A stretch of 64,000 nucleotides of DNA from Athripsodes cinereus. Lineage: Eukaryota > Arthropoda > Insecta > Trichoptera > Leptoceridae. Positions 1 to 10,869 of this stretch are shown here, piece after piece. The DNA is taken from the NCBI GenBank assembly GCA_947579605.1, contig OX388309.1, forward strand, positions 20,775,071-20,839,070. Direction: 5' to 3'. The notes beneath the pieces are model-generated. The model made no database searches, was not told the origin of the DNA, and worked only from the letters and a program-made list of their open reading frames with translations. How positions within the stretch are numbered: position 1 is the first letter of the stretch; every line of letters begins with the position of its first letter. The position numbers and the translations under genes are program-made.

Positions 1-283
1 ATTATAATACACGATATAAATCTGTCTGCTTTCACGCTTCACATTTGAAAGTAACAATTTCTTAATGTACTTTGTTTAGTACGTAACAGTTGATGCAGAA
101 CCGCCCCAACTATTTTTATTGACAGCTTCGCTCACACGATGTCACCTCAGTCAAGTTTAATTGTTAGAACTGTCAGTAACGATGTTATTTATAGACTCCT
201 AGAGATATTAAGAAAATATACATAGTATTTATAAATGCGAAATTATAAAAATATGTAGGTGGTAGGTATATAGATTAGAAGAA

Positions 284-712
284 TGAGCGGATGCAAGACG
301 AATATTGTGGATAGTATGTGTGTAAATCAGTCACGATGGTTTGGATGTGTGCAACGAGTGGATGACAAAGAGAATATAGTTATTTGAAACAGGGGTTGTG
401 AAAAGCGCGGGTGTCTGAAAACCATGTGGCCTGATTTCGTGGATCAACATGGGTGTATGACCTATAACATATCTCTGGTGTATGAGAAATTGTATGAAAG
501 TAAAATAATAATAATACTAATTATATTTTCAGAAATATTATACAACACAAAATATAACATTTTTACAATTTAAACTCATTTATACACTTTAATACTACCT
601 CACTGGGTTGAAAAGAAGCGAAAGAAGTGTGTAAGGAAAGATCTACATATATGACGTTCCGTTCTCTTTGCCTATCTTACTTGGGATTGGGATATGGTGT
701 GAAGGTATAATA
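284..712 (+). mobile_element. RTE-type LINE 3' fragment, interrupted
   Basis: This is degenerate LINE sequence. It carries the same stretch as the better preserved copy at 43035-43718 (agaatgagcggat, then tacgatggtttgg-like sequence) and ends in the shared tail seen at 49700-49795 and 63530-63592 (tctgcctaccccacctgggac-like, then gtgaggtata). About 505-612 holds roughly 108 bp of unrelated A+T-rich DNA that splits the LINE between its gtatgagaaattgta and gaagcgaaagaag parts. No reading frame survives. Confidence 0.7.
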
Positions 713-919
713 TATTAAAAGTTTTTTCGGCTTACTAAATCTTCTAATGACTTTCTAACGTGACATACGTTGGATCAAAAATTCACGATTATACCTACGC
801 CTAATTCAACTTAAAATTCAGTAGTTTCAAGTCAGATTTTTTGATAGTAACTCCGCAGTTATCAGCGCTATTTAGATCATGTCGTTTGTTTTAAAAATTA
901 GTATTTTTTTTGTTTTAAC

Positions 920-1183
920 TACTACTACTACTACTATACCATCACGGCATATCCCACAAGTGGGGAAGCCAGCAGATCAGCTGCATGTAAGAAACATGCA
1001 AGCTGTCCTCTTCGTGCCAACATAAAATCAAGACATTCAGGATGAGTGGCGAACATCATCGCTGAATTTAAGATGTACAATGTCTTATTTTTTTCGAACA
1101 CCTGCCTTTTACAGGACACTCGAAAACTTAAGGAGAAGAGTGGGAGACCAATTCTTTACCGGGTGCTCCACGGGATATTGTTG
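920..1183 (-). mobile_element. 264-bp TAG-tailed retroposon, full length
   Basis: This copy is in minus orientation, so its (TAG)n tail appears as (CTA)n at the left edge. It is flanked by an 11-bp direct repeat, TTTGTTTTAAC, at 909-919 and 1184-1194, which is the signature of target-primed reverse transcription. Its 5' end (tatcccgtggagcacccgg on the minus strand) matches the 5' ends of the copies at 58302 and 29970. There is no coding capacity. It could be a SINE or the fixed 3' end of a LINE. I see no convincing A box, and only a loose GTTCGA that might be a B-box remnant. Confidence 0.8.
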
Positions 1184-2257
1184 TTTGTTTTAACCTGCTA
1201 TTTATAATATTTTTTGTATGTGGGTATTATCCATGCATGATGAAACGATGACAAATTAATGATTCAATATTGAATTTAAGATATATTGTACTCATAAATA
1301 AATCTAAAACAAAGTGAAATAAATGTGTTAGTCGAATTGGTGCACTACATACGTAGTAGGTACATATTCTTATAAAGGTAACAAATATTTGTTATTGTCA
1401 GGTGAATTTACATAATAAGATACCTAATTCAAATAAATACACGTGTAGTAATACTCATTAAATTATGTTTACATACAGTTGTTATCTTTATAATATACGT
1501 TATATCTTCAAATAATAATACCCCGGGCAGATACATACCTACTATATTAGTTTTGTGTCGTAATAAATTAGCTCTTGTAATCTTAAACTTCTCACAAAGA
1601 ATATGCATATTTACAGACACACTCACAAATAAAATGCATATTTAAACCTGGCTAACTAGACATGTCTAAAATTAACTATGAAAAAAAAATATTTTATCTG
1701 TGATACACCTTTTTACGTGTAATTTAAAAAAAACACATTTTAAAATTAATACGTTTTGGTCAGACTACAGTCGAAAGAACGCTTATTCCCTATTTGTGAG
1801 TGAAGTCTCACTATTAGTTAGGTCTAACAGTTGTTATTCCTAATTTATGAGTAGGTGCGGCTGAAATCTGTATGCATTATTTACATGCCTGGAATAGGTA
1901 TGTCCATTCTTCTTGTGGATACGTATACCTATTTGGATACGATCACACCACATTGTCATGCATTTGTAGCCATGTGGGTTGGTAGAGAAATTATTACAAT
2001 GGTTTGTATTCGTAATACGATCTTGTAATGGAATGCATCTCATCCCGAGTTACAGAAGTAATGTTGATGGTTTTTATTGCTTCATCGTACGGGATTTCGT
2101 TTTCTTGGTTGTATTTATTTACACCTCGTTATTAAAACATATTGTATTACTACTAAAATCAAGGAAATTTTAGCTTTGTCAGACAAAATTAAGCCTTTTA
2201 AAATTATTCGAATAAAATAATATATTTTAAGCCACTTTATTATGTTCTGGTGAAAAA
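1184..2257. other. A+T-rich DNA, nothing recognised
   Basis: No gene or repeat recognised. Short open frames here have no protein-like composition. Confidence 0.5.
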
Positions 2258-2426
2258 AAGACCTCCTACTCTTTTTTTGTAAGCTTTCGAGTGTCCTGTA
2301 AAAGCAAGTGTTCTTAAAACCTCATGTTTAAGCCAATTGACATCCTGAATCTCTTATTTCTTTATTGACACGAAGAGGACAATCTCCATGTTTTATTACT
2401 TGTACTTAGTACGCTGGTTACCCTGG
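2258..2426 (+). mobile_element. Diverged copy of the TAG-tailed retroposon
   Basis: Sequence from the cctcctactc segment through cgagtgtcctgtaaaa and gacacgaagaggacaa follows the 264-bp family in plus orientation. It has many substitutions and lacks the 3' (TAG)n tail. It is an older insertion than the copies at 920 and 58302. Confidence 0.65.
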
Positions 2427-3017
2427 TTGGTTGGATCATTTAATACATAGTAGAAAACTCGGTATATTATCCTTTCGCGAAATTATAACATTGTGAATGC
2501 CAATAAATACGAATATATTGTATAGTTTAATATCAATTACTTAACTCAATTCACAAATTTGTTAGAAAACCAGTACATATACTTACCTAATATTTAGTGA
2601 TTTGTGACAAAATTAATTGATTATCAGGACTTATTATTGTACATGTTCCGTTACAATTATATGTCCTGAAACAAATCAGATAAATATTAATCAATTAATC
2701 AGGTCATCTATAAATGTATGTTTGTATGTTGTTCTCATTATCAATGAATAATAATAACCTGTGAATAGCGGTTAGTCTGAGTGATGAATGATGATGAACA
2801 GTGAATCACAAACTATAGGAATATTAGTTATATACATATTATATTGAGGTCAGAAATGAGGTCATCTCTAATCCAATCATCTTATATTGATGTAGATCTG
2901 GCCTAATATCTATCTAATCCTGATATCAGAGTATCACTTCTTCTACATAGATCTTAGATATTGTTTGAACTATTTAGGATCATTCATTGTATCAGGTGCA
3001 CATTATAGTAGAGTTCC
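2427..3017. other. A+T-rich DNA, nothing recognised
   Basis: No gene or clear repeat is visible in this interval. Confidence 0.45.
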
Positions 3018-3163
3018 ATAATTAGGTAAATTGAAATAAGCGTTTTTTTCTACTATAAATTATTGATCGCGAAAGATACGTCTTTCAACTTATCAGGTCG
3101 TCATCAATCTGTAATCTGGAATTTACAGTAGAAAGAAAAACTTATTTCAATTTACCTAATTAT
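3018..3163. mobile_element. Small fold-back MITE
   Basis: The ends are inverted copies of each other. ATAATTAGGTAAATTGAAAT at 3018 is matched by its complement ending at 3163, and the homology continues inward to tctactataaatt / aatttacagtaga, giving arms of about 45 bp around a core of about 55 bp. No target duplication can be set with certainty. A diverged half of the same family is at 25655-25730. Confidence 0.7.
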
Positions 3164-3909
3164 TTAAGATCACTTTCTGTCCAGTGCTTTTAATATCTTG
3201 AAGTTAGATTAAGTATTCTAAGTATAGATATTAGGTAAGTATTTTTTTTGTAAATTGTCAACTTATTTCCATTAGTGTCCTTGTAGGGTAGCCAGCCCTT
3301 TATACATTTAATAAATATATACGCATTTTTCACGTGTTAAAAAATAGTATTTTCAGGATGGCTGGTATGCCTTACATGGTTACGAGAATCAAAGTAAGAT
3401 CGATGACATTGGACTTCATCATACTTAAATATACTTTTTAATGTTTAAAATTTTTATCAACACGTTAATTAATTAGGTAATTATTCGTCTTAAAAACGAT
3501 GACTATGAAATGGAATAATTTAGTTAATCAGTTTAAGTTTGATTTTTTAAAGCTAAAATTATACATCTGGTTTATACAAGTAAAATATAAAAATACAACG
3601 AGACACTTTCTAAAATTTACAAAATAGATTATCCACGTCTGAAAATAAAGTAATGTTATTTATTTCGTCTCGAATTTTGCGTAGATGGTGGCTTAAATTT
3701 ACTCGCGGCTCTTCACCATTATAGTCATTATATTACAGTACCCCTAATGACAAAATTTGCCATAATTTGCAGCTGTATGTATTCAAGGAAAATTTCCCTT
3801 CATAAGATTTTTTTATAGTGAGAAGTATCATTAGGTGTAGTTTTTTTTAAATAAAGGTACACTGTATTTCTCGCATAATTACAATGACCGTCTAATCATA
3901 ATTATCCTA
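3164..3909. other. A+T-rich DNA, nothing recognised
   Basis: No gene or repeat could be supported here. Confidence 0.45.
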
Positions 3910-3911
3910 TA

Positions 3912-4449
3912 ATGTGGTGTTCTCACTTTGGCGAATATCGCTAGGGCACCAAAATATCGTCAGCCATTTGAACCGTGTGAACAAAATGACAGCTAGTCTG
4001 AAACGATAAAAACAGTAGAAACGATATCGTCTCGAGTTGACCACTTTCCAACTTTCTCGGGCGATCAAACGATTTGCACATGCGCAGATATGCGCAGCGT
4101 TTGTGTCTATGGTAAAAGCTTTATAACCTATAAATTTTATAATGTTTCCCGCTTCGTGACAGCTGTTATCTTTTTTGTTGGTTTGTGGCGTTTTTTTCCT
4201 TAATTAAAAGGCGCCTTATAACCTCTACTATAACATTTTCGACTAAAAATAAACACTTCGCGATCTCCATCTCGACGCCATTTTGAAAACAGTGTCAAAA
4301 TCAAAGCGCATCTGACAGATCGTTTCTATATCGGTGGACTTGTGTGAACAGGTGTGACGATCAATGGGCGTACGGCGAATTTTGTTTTTTCGCCTGGCGT
4401 TATATTTTGAAATTCGGCTGGCGATATTCGCCAAATGTGAACACCCCAT
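3912..4449. mobile_element. MITE, TGGCGAATATCGC family, copy 1
   Basis: A 538-bp element whose ends are inverted repeats of about 30 bp. The left end, ATGTGGTGTTCTCACTTTGG followed by CGAATATCGC, mirrors the right end that finishes GTGAACACCCCAT. TA lies on both sides (3910-3911, 4450-4451), which fits a Tc1/mariner-like TA duplication, although a 3-bp TWA site (PIF/Harbinger) cannot be excluded. There is no transposase, so it is non-autonomous. Short open frames in both strands are by-products of the inverted ends. A second, closely similar copy is at 52687-53659. Confidence 0.85.
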
Positions 4450-4451
4450 TA

Positions 4452-5209
4452 CTATCAGTCAAAGAAGTTCCCGCTAGGTCCTTTGCGTCCCAGAAAACTT
4501 TATTATATACAATGTCGATTCTAATACAATCAATAAAGTAGAAAAAAGTACTCCATTTGGTCGTAATAACTATAAATGGAAGAGCTTTAGTCTTTCCTTG
4601 TGATTTCGGGAAACACGTTCATGATGAAATGACATAAAATTGAATTTTAATACTCAATCTGATTCTATGTAGGTAGGTATATTTTTAAGTTTTCTCAAGG
4701 CATAGCGTGAGGTGTTAATGACTATTATTAAGTATAGTGAGTTAAATTTAATATATTATTTATGCATTTTAAAAGAAAGGAATTTCATATTCCCATACTT
4801 AGGTATACCTAACCACCACATGTTAGAATACAAATTACAACAATATAATATAATTTTTCCTACACGCTTTTAGTTCAACGGTATCTTGGCAATAATAATA
4901 TTGTAATATGAACCGGTCCAAACCTAATTTAAATACGGATTATTATTATATTAATTATGTTAATATTGACAATCTGTTTTACGTAATGTTAGTTTCATAC
5001 TTAATATTTTATAAATAGTTATTAATAACATAAAGAAACTGGTCTTCTCAGTAAACCCATTTCATTTTAATATTATACGACGTGTCGACAATTTGTATGT
5101 AAAATTAAATCGATTTCATATCAGATAAGAATACGATCGACGGCAAAGATAATACTTAAAGTTCAGATCTAGGTATATTTCAAATCTAAATTTAGGTAAT
5201 ATAGTGAAT
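4452..5209. other. A+T-rich DNA, nothing recognised
   Basis: No gene or repeat could be supported here. Confidence 0.45.
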
Positions 5210-5612
5210 AACTACACTGAGAAAAATACTAACGAAATTTCACAACGAATCATTGGTACGTACTATCAGATTAGGACCAGAGATAGTACAAACGATTCAT
5301 TATTATTATTTATTTATCGTGTCGAAACCCAGAGAAAAAACCCAACAAACTGATCTCCAGTACTGCGCAAAACGCACAGCAGGTGGAGATGCGTCAAAAA
5401 TATCCTCCATAGTGCAAGTGACAGGGCACGATTCATTAGTACGAATCTTTAATATTAACTTTTCGCAAACAAGCCGTTGGTAAATATACCAACGACTTGT
5501 TTGCGATAGGTTAATATTATTGATTCGTACTAATGAATCGTTTGTACTATCTCTGGTCCTAATCTGATAGTACGTACAATGATTCGTTGTGAGTATTTTT
5601 CTCAGTGTAGTT
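5210..5612. mobile_element. Near-palindromic fold-back element
   Basis: Apart from one nested insertion (5303-5427) and a 10-bp indel near 5237, the left half is the reverse complement of the right half over its entire length. The termini AACTACACTGAGAAAAATAC and their complement lie at the two ends. The arms meet at about 5480 in CGTTGGTA AATA TACCAACG. The hairpin arms would be about 130-140 bp each. No coding capacity and no clear target duplication are visible. A transcript across it would form a long double-stranded RNA. Confidence 0.85.
5303..5427 (-). mobile_element. Short retroposon nested in the fold-back element
   Basis: A 125-bp insertion bounded by an 11-bp direct repeat ACGATTCATTA at 5292-5302 and 5428-5438. 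The symmetric right arm of the palindrome has only one copy of this word, so it is a target duplication. Read on the minus strand the insert ends in cgataaataaataataa, a typical retroposon tail. It is the 5'-truncated 3' end of a LINE or a SINE fragment. Confidence 0.8.
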
Positions 5613-5643
5613 TTTTCTATTTTAATTTAGTTTTAGTAATCGA

Positions 5644-5702
5644 AAAGCTGATCTGCTGGCTGCCCCACTTGTGGGATATGCCGTGATGGTATAGTATAGT
5701 AG
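5644..5702 (+). mobile_element. 3' end of the TAG-tailed retroposon
   Basis: Only the last 60 bp remain, from the gatctgctggctgccccac segment through tgccgtgatggtatagta. This is a 5'-truncated copy of the 264-bp family. Confidence 0.7.
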
Positions 5703-5888
5703 TTTAGTAATCGAGAAAGAAAACATAAACATACTATATTATATATTTAAACATTATTGCATACCTGCTAAATATTTTATATGAAATGGGCTTATATACG
5801 TAGGTAATTTATGTAGATAAAGGAGTACCTAATACTTATCATTTTTTAGAATATGACTATAGTCATTTATATTTTTACAACTTAACTT

Positions 5889-5957
5889 TATAAGTTTGCA
5901 ACTCTTAACAAAAATACAAACGATGTTATAAGGAAGTTTAAGAGTTGCAAACTTATT
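5889..5957. repeat. Inverted repeat with 17-20-bp arms
   Basis: ATAAGTTTGCAACTCTTA and its complement TAAGAGTTGCAAACTTAT flank a loop of about 30 bp. It may be the remnant of a small MITE. Confidence 0.6.
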
Positions 5958-8900
5958 AGTGTATTTTCATATTAATATTGGTAATAACATTAGTGTATTA
6001 TTCAGTATCGACAATCCATAAAAAACTCTCATTTAAAAAATCCAAACAATGCCGTGTGGTGTATTTGAATATTTATATTCTAGTTAAAAATAAGTTGTGG
6101 TCAGTATTAATATATTGAATATGTTGTTGGTAACTGTTTAGACTATCAAATATTATGGGTGTAATAAAATCAATAGTCAGTTAGTTTGTTTTTATAGAAT
6201 GTATTTTGTATAAGTATTGATTTCCTAGATATTTGTGTAATAAGTTCGTCTCTAGTGATCACAGGTACAAACATGTGAACGAACTCGAGTATTAGTTGTA
6301 GTATTTATAAACGTGGGTACATGGGAATAAAAGATTCTATAATGTCTAATACCCGTTTATACTATATAAATAATCTAAATAACATCTCTAGTTAAAACTG
6401 TGTACATAATTAAAGATGCATTATTCTGATAATCGGATTCCGTCAAACCAAAAGACAGGATGTGGAGACTTTTGAGACCATTATTATAGATAGTAATAAT
6501 ATAATATCATGAAATGATCATCGGTATCTATGTGGTATCTGTTTAGATACTATATTACTTATATGTTTAGCTTCTGTTGAAATCATTCGTTTTATGAAGG
6601 TGGTTTTACCGTTTATGTTATTAACGTTTATATTCTTATGAATACGTACTTGGTTACCTATTAACATTTGTACGTTGAATATCATCTTGAGCTTTTTCAA
6701 TTAAGTATCATATTACTTTTGAGTATCTACATGGGGTCTAATATCATTGACTCATTGAATCGACTAGTTAAAACTGTTAAGGGTATTAAAAAAAAATTTT
6801 CATCCATTTTCTTGTAAATAATTTATAGTAAGTTAGAAAGAAGAGGATATAAAGAGATGCATTTGATAAAAAGGGATCTTTAAACAGAATTTTCTAACCA
6901 TTTGGCAAAATAAAAGTTTTTGTTTTAATAAAAATTAAAATGGGTAATTGATTTATTGTTTTGAATAGAATGTATTTTTATTAATTTTATTCTATCAAAA
7001 CTTACTGATTGCAATCATTCGTAAACGAGTGCATGTTCTTCAAATATATAAAAGAATATGAAACATAATGATTACATAGAGGACAAAAGTCTATTAACCC
7101 AAACTTAAATTGTGCACGGTATCTTGTGAACGCAATTTGGTATTTTGTCTATTGGACTATAAATATGCTTTTAATTTAAATCAAAAAATTCAAATTTCAT
7201 CTCAATTAAAATTGTGATTTTTATTGAAGGTTTCGACACAATGCAACTTGCATTAATTCAACAAAATAATGTATTTATTCCAATTTCGAATGTCCGGAAA
7301 TGGTCCGTAATGAGAATCGTTATGATGAATGGAGGCGGCTGCTGTTGTCTCTTACCTACATCCGATTAAAGCGAGTTCAAGCGGAAATAAAACCGACAGG
7401 TGGGAACTTCCGGTATATGGACATTTTCATATGTTATTGAATTGAATAATGAAATCAATTTTACCATCGCAGTTTTTGTAATATAATTTTTAACATTGTA
7501 CTTAAATATGAACACAAAATATAATCTCAAAAACTTATCGTTAAAATAATGTACCTTTATTTTATTGAAATAATACGAAAAGTAAAGTAAGTAGTATTTA
7601 AATAATAATCATAATAAGTCATAGAATGCAAAATTTATAAAAAAAGTACACCTTAGAATGTTTTCACCATTTACTTCTGAAGACATCGGGAATATGAATA
7701 ACATGAGGTCATTATAGAGTCCAATATATTTTTTGAGCCAAATGTGGTAGTGTTAAGGTTTACAGTAATAGATATATTCATCTATCTATTACATCCCTAG
7801 GTAGGTACTCGTCATTATCATCATTTGCCACTCAAACGACTCAACGCTCCTCTCGGGAGTACAGGGCAGAAACCAGCCTCCTCAATTTAGAGTCTCTGCG
7901 TGAAATGAGTATCCTCTTGCTATTACATTCTTAGCGCTCTGATGTCGTTGTTGCAGGAACGGTGTTTTGTGAAAGAGGGACGCCTGGGTCTTCGGAATCA
8001 TTGTGGAAGAAATAACAGTAGTGAGCTTAGTACAGTACTAGCTCAGTGCGGCTTTAGTACTAAATCATCATTATCGTTGAATAAGTATGTAATTAAATCT
8101 ATTTACGCCCTCAAATACATGTTATTGTATGTACGGTTTATGTTGGTTTTATTAACATATAATAAATAAGTGAAGTGTGACATGAACCCTGTATAGGTAT
8201 ACTTTGTCCAGTAGACTTCATATGATATAACTTCAATTATATATGGAATGACAAAAAATATATAATTACGGAGATGACATCATTTATATATTATCATTTT
8301 TTTTTATCATCTTTCAAAAATAACATAAAAAACTTGATGATTTTTTGTAACTATTCTACAAAATAAACTCGTTTAAGTTATATGTTAGGTATTCTTTTTT
8401 GGATTAATGCATACTAGCATAATTATTACTGCATAATTTTTCTAGACATGAGCAATGAATAAATATTTGGTGGGGAGAATAATAACTTTCGACAAAAATA
8501 AAGTAAATTAGCAGTTTCATGATTTAATAGAAGGATAATAAATTTGAAGTAGGTATTGTTATCAGTTCTAAGTGTGATATATTTGAAGAAGGTGTGTAAA
8601 TAATAATTAATATCTAAAGGAGAGTTTTCGTTTGAAATTATCGGTGGTTACCTTAAACTTATTTAATTTCTTATGTAAGTACCTATATCAATTCATATTC
8701 ATACGGATAATGTACCAAGGTAACTTCATAGTTTTGATCAATATTACTAGTATAAGTAGGTACATATGTATAATTTATAAAGAATGTCATTGAAATAAAT
8801 TATATTTTGTAACGGAAACTGGCGAATAATTTAGTTTGCATCTACAAATGAATATGTTTATTTAATTGGAGACAACCATTGTTTGTCGTCTAGAGGGTAT

Positions 8901-9735
8901 TTCAATATGTAATCAGTGAAATGTTTATTTTTTCACAAGTAATGAAACAATTTATTTTTCTAGTTTTTCATAATATCCTTTACAATGTGTTTTATTTTAA
9001 ACACTCTATAAAAAGATTGTTTGTTCGTTAATATTCTCATTGTATAAAAGTGTGTATTTTTTCAAAATATCCGTTTCTCATTTTGATGTTTAAATATTTA
9101 CATGTTTTAAGATGGATAACTAACAAAGTTGTGAAGGATTATAATATTGTTTACAATTTTCAACCATAAACATCACGGAAAATGCGCTTCAGTTTATCGT
9201 GTTGATAGATTCATGTTCCGCTGTGTTTAGTTACTTTTTTGCAGTTAACTTTTATAAATAAAAAAATATCCCCATATGGCAGGAAATTAAAACAAAATAA
9301 AATATTCAGTAATTTCATTGGCGGCTTTATTAGTTTGCGAGCCTGCTTCCGAAAACTTCTGCTCTCATCTTTAAGAATATGTGAAGACGCAGTCTAGTTT
9401 CGTCTTTCCAAAGCCACCGTTGGAATTACAAATTAGTAACTGTAGATAAATATTGAACAACCCAATTATTAATCATTTGATTACAATTTAAATAAATAAT
9501 AATCATATAAATATGTAATATATTATATACTTATGTAGTTATAATGTTTAAATATTTTGATTCATGCTGTTTGTGTCTGAACAATGAGTCTGCCATGCAC
9601 GACACATTGAAGCAGTAAGTAACCTATTCAAGACGAAGATTCATCTTAGTTTCATGAGAAAGCAAATTAACTGATAATACCGCCTTCACAATACAAACAT
9701 AATATTAGTTTCATATTTAGATACTCTGAGCGTGT
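5958..9735. other. Long A+T-rich stretch without genes
   Basis: No coding exon, RNA gene or known repeat is recognised. Two patches of more even base composition stand out: 7285-7425 and 7800-8060. Neither has a convincing reading frame or a second copy in the window. They may be old transposon pieces or unique regulatory DNA. Confidence 0.4.
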
Positions 9736-9739
9736 TCAG

Positions 9740-10220
9740 TGTAACATTCAAACTGTAACATTTCTCCCATAGTCGGCAGATTTCAGTGACTCTCTCAGGG
9801 TTTATCGTTGGGTAAATTTATTGTGGTGGTTGTGCTAAGGAAACACTAGCATGATGTTGTATGATCAGTTTATTGACGAAGAATATGGTTACACAGATTA
9901 TTATTACACCAAACAAAACAATTCACAGTTTTTAATACTGAATTACATTATTATAGCGACACTCACAGTATTTTGTAGAAGAGAAGAGACATTTTTATTT
10001 GGAGCGAGCCCCTGCTATATCTATTGTCAGACGAATAGCAGGAGACTGGCCAAAATGGCTGACTCCCGGAAAAGGATCAAGAAGAAGGAATCTGTTTTTA
10101 TGATAATAGCAAAAGGTATTTACGATTTCTCTAGATAGGGGCCAGGGCTTTCACAGGATTTCGATAGATGGCAACACAAGTACCATTTTTTGGATATTAA
10201 ATTATAAGGGTCCCATGACA
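9740..10220 (-). repeat. 3' LTR
   Basis: 481 bp, same length and, by eye, same sequence as 18398-18878. Termini on the minus strand are TGTCAT and GTTACA. AATAAA polyadenylation signals are present on the minus strand, for example at 9817-9822. An 8-bp stem, CCTGCTAT/ATAGCAGG, is near 10012-10047. TGTAACATT occurs twice at one tip (9740-9748, 9754-9762). Confidence 0.96.
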
Positions 10221-10286
10221 CCATCTCAAGTTGTCTTTTAAAGAAAAAAAATGAATAAAAAAAAAAGAAAAGTTTCAAAGTCAGTA

Positions 10287-10396
10287 ACAAGAAGGATTCT
10301 ACAGAACTAAGAGTGTCAAAGATAAGAAAGATTTTACAATACTGTGAGTGTCAAAACAAGATAGATTTTACAACACTGTGAGTGTCAAAACAAGGA
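10287..10396. repeat. Three-copy imperfect 34-bp tandem repeat
   Basis: Units at 10287-10320, 10321-10355 and 10356-10389 share agattttacaa and gagtgtcaaa, with the start of a fourth unit after them. They lie about 70 bp inside the 3' LTR boundary. Confidence 0.75.
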
Positions 10397-10743
10397 TACA
10401 AATTATCATAACAGACATTAGTAACAAATTCTTAATTAATCCTTACAAATAGACAGGTCTCAAGCAAGCAAGGGACCAGGAAGATGCACCGACAGAACAG
10501 GTCGCGGATACGGAATCGTAGACAATGTTCTCGCCATACTTCTAGGTAAACCTTTACATGCTTAAGACAAAACAAAAAAAATTCTTTTTACATAATATAA
10601 CAAAACCTTCAACAATTTCCCAAACACTTTTCCTTACTCCAAGAGGAGGTATTCATTACAATTATATCTGATCTACCTCTATTATAAGGGCGGTAATCCT
10701 TTACCCTATAGCATTTTTCTTTTGTGGAAACTTCCCACCAATT

Positions 10744-10869
10744 TCATACAGGCAAATGGTTAATATCAGGTACCAAACCTATCGCGCAGAGCTTCTCTAA
10801 GCGACCTGTATGAACTTTCTTTGTTTGAGCGTCCTCAAACCTCACTTGGACAATAAGCTTGTCGGGCAT
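10744..10869 (-). CDS. Possible 41-residue frame in the element's 3' region
   Basis: An ATG at 10869 opens 41 sense codons ending in TGA at 10744. The product starts MPDKLIVQVRFED and ends INHLPV. It has a mix of charged and hydrophobic residues unlike the K/N/I/F-rich noise frames nearby. It resembles no family I know. It may be the remnant of a longer third frame or chance. Confidence 0.25.
   Translation of the reverse strand: MPDKLIVQVRFEDAQTKKVHTGRLEKLCAIGLVPDINHLPV

Noticed and set aside
7942..8169. 75-codon frame after a possible acceptor gtcgttgttgcag
   Set aside because: The first part looks coding-like, but there is no phase partner, donor or homology, and the second half is A+T-rich noise.
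9851..10138. 95-codon plus-strand frame present identically in both LTRs (also 18509-18796)
   Set aside because: It is antisense to the element, lies wholly inside the LTR, and its identity in two places follows from LTR duplication. No recognisable motif.
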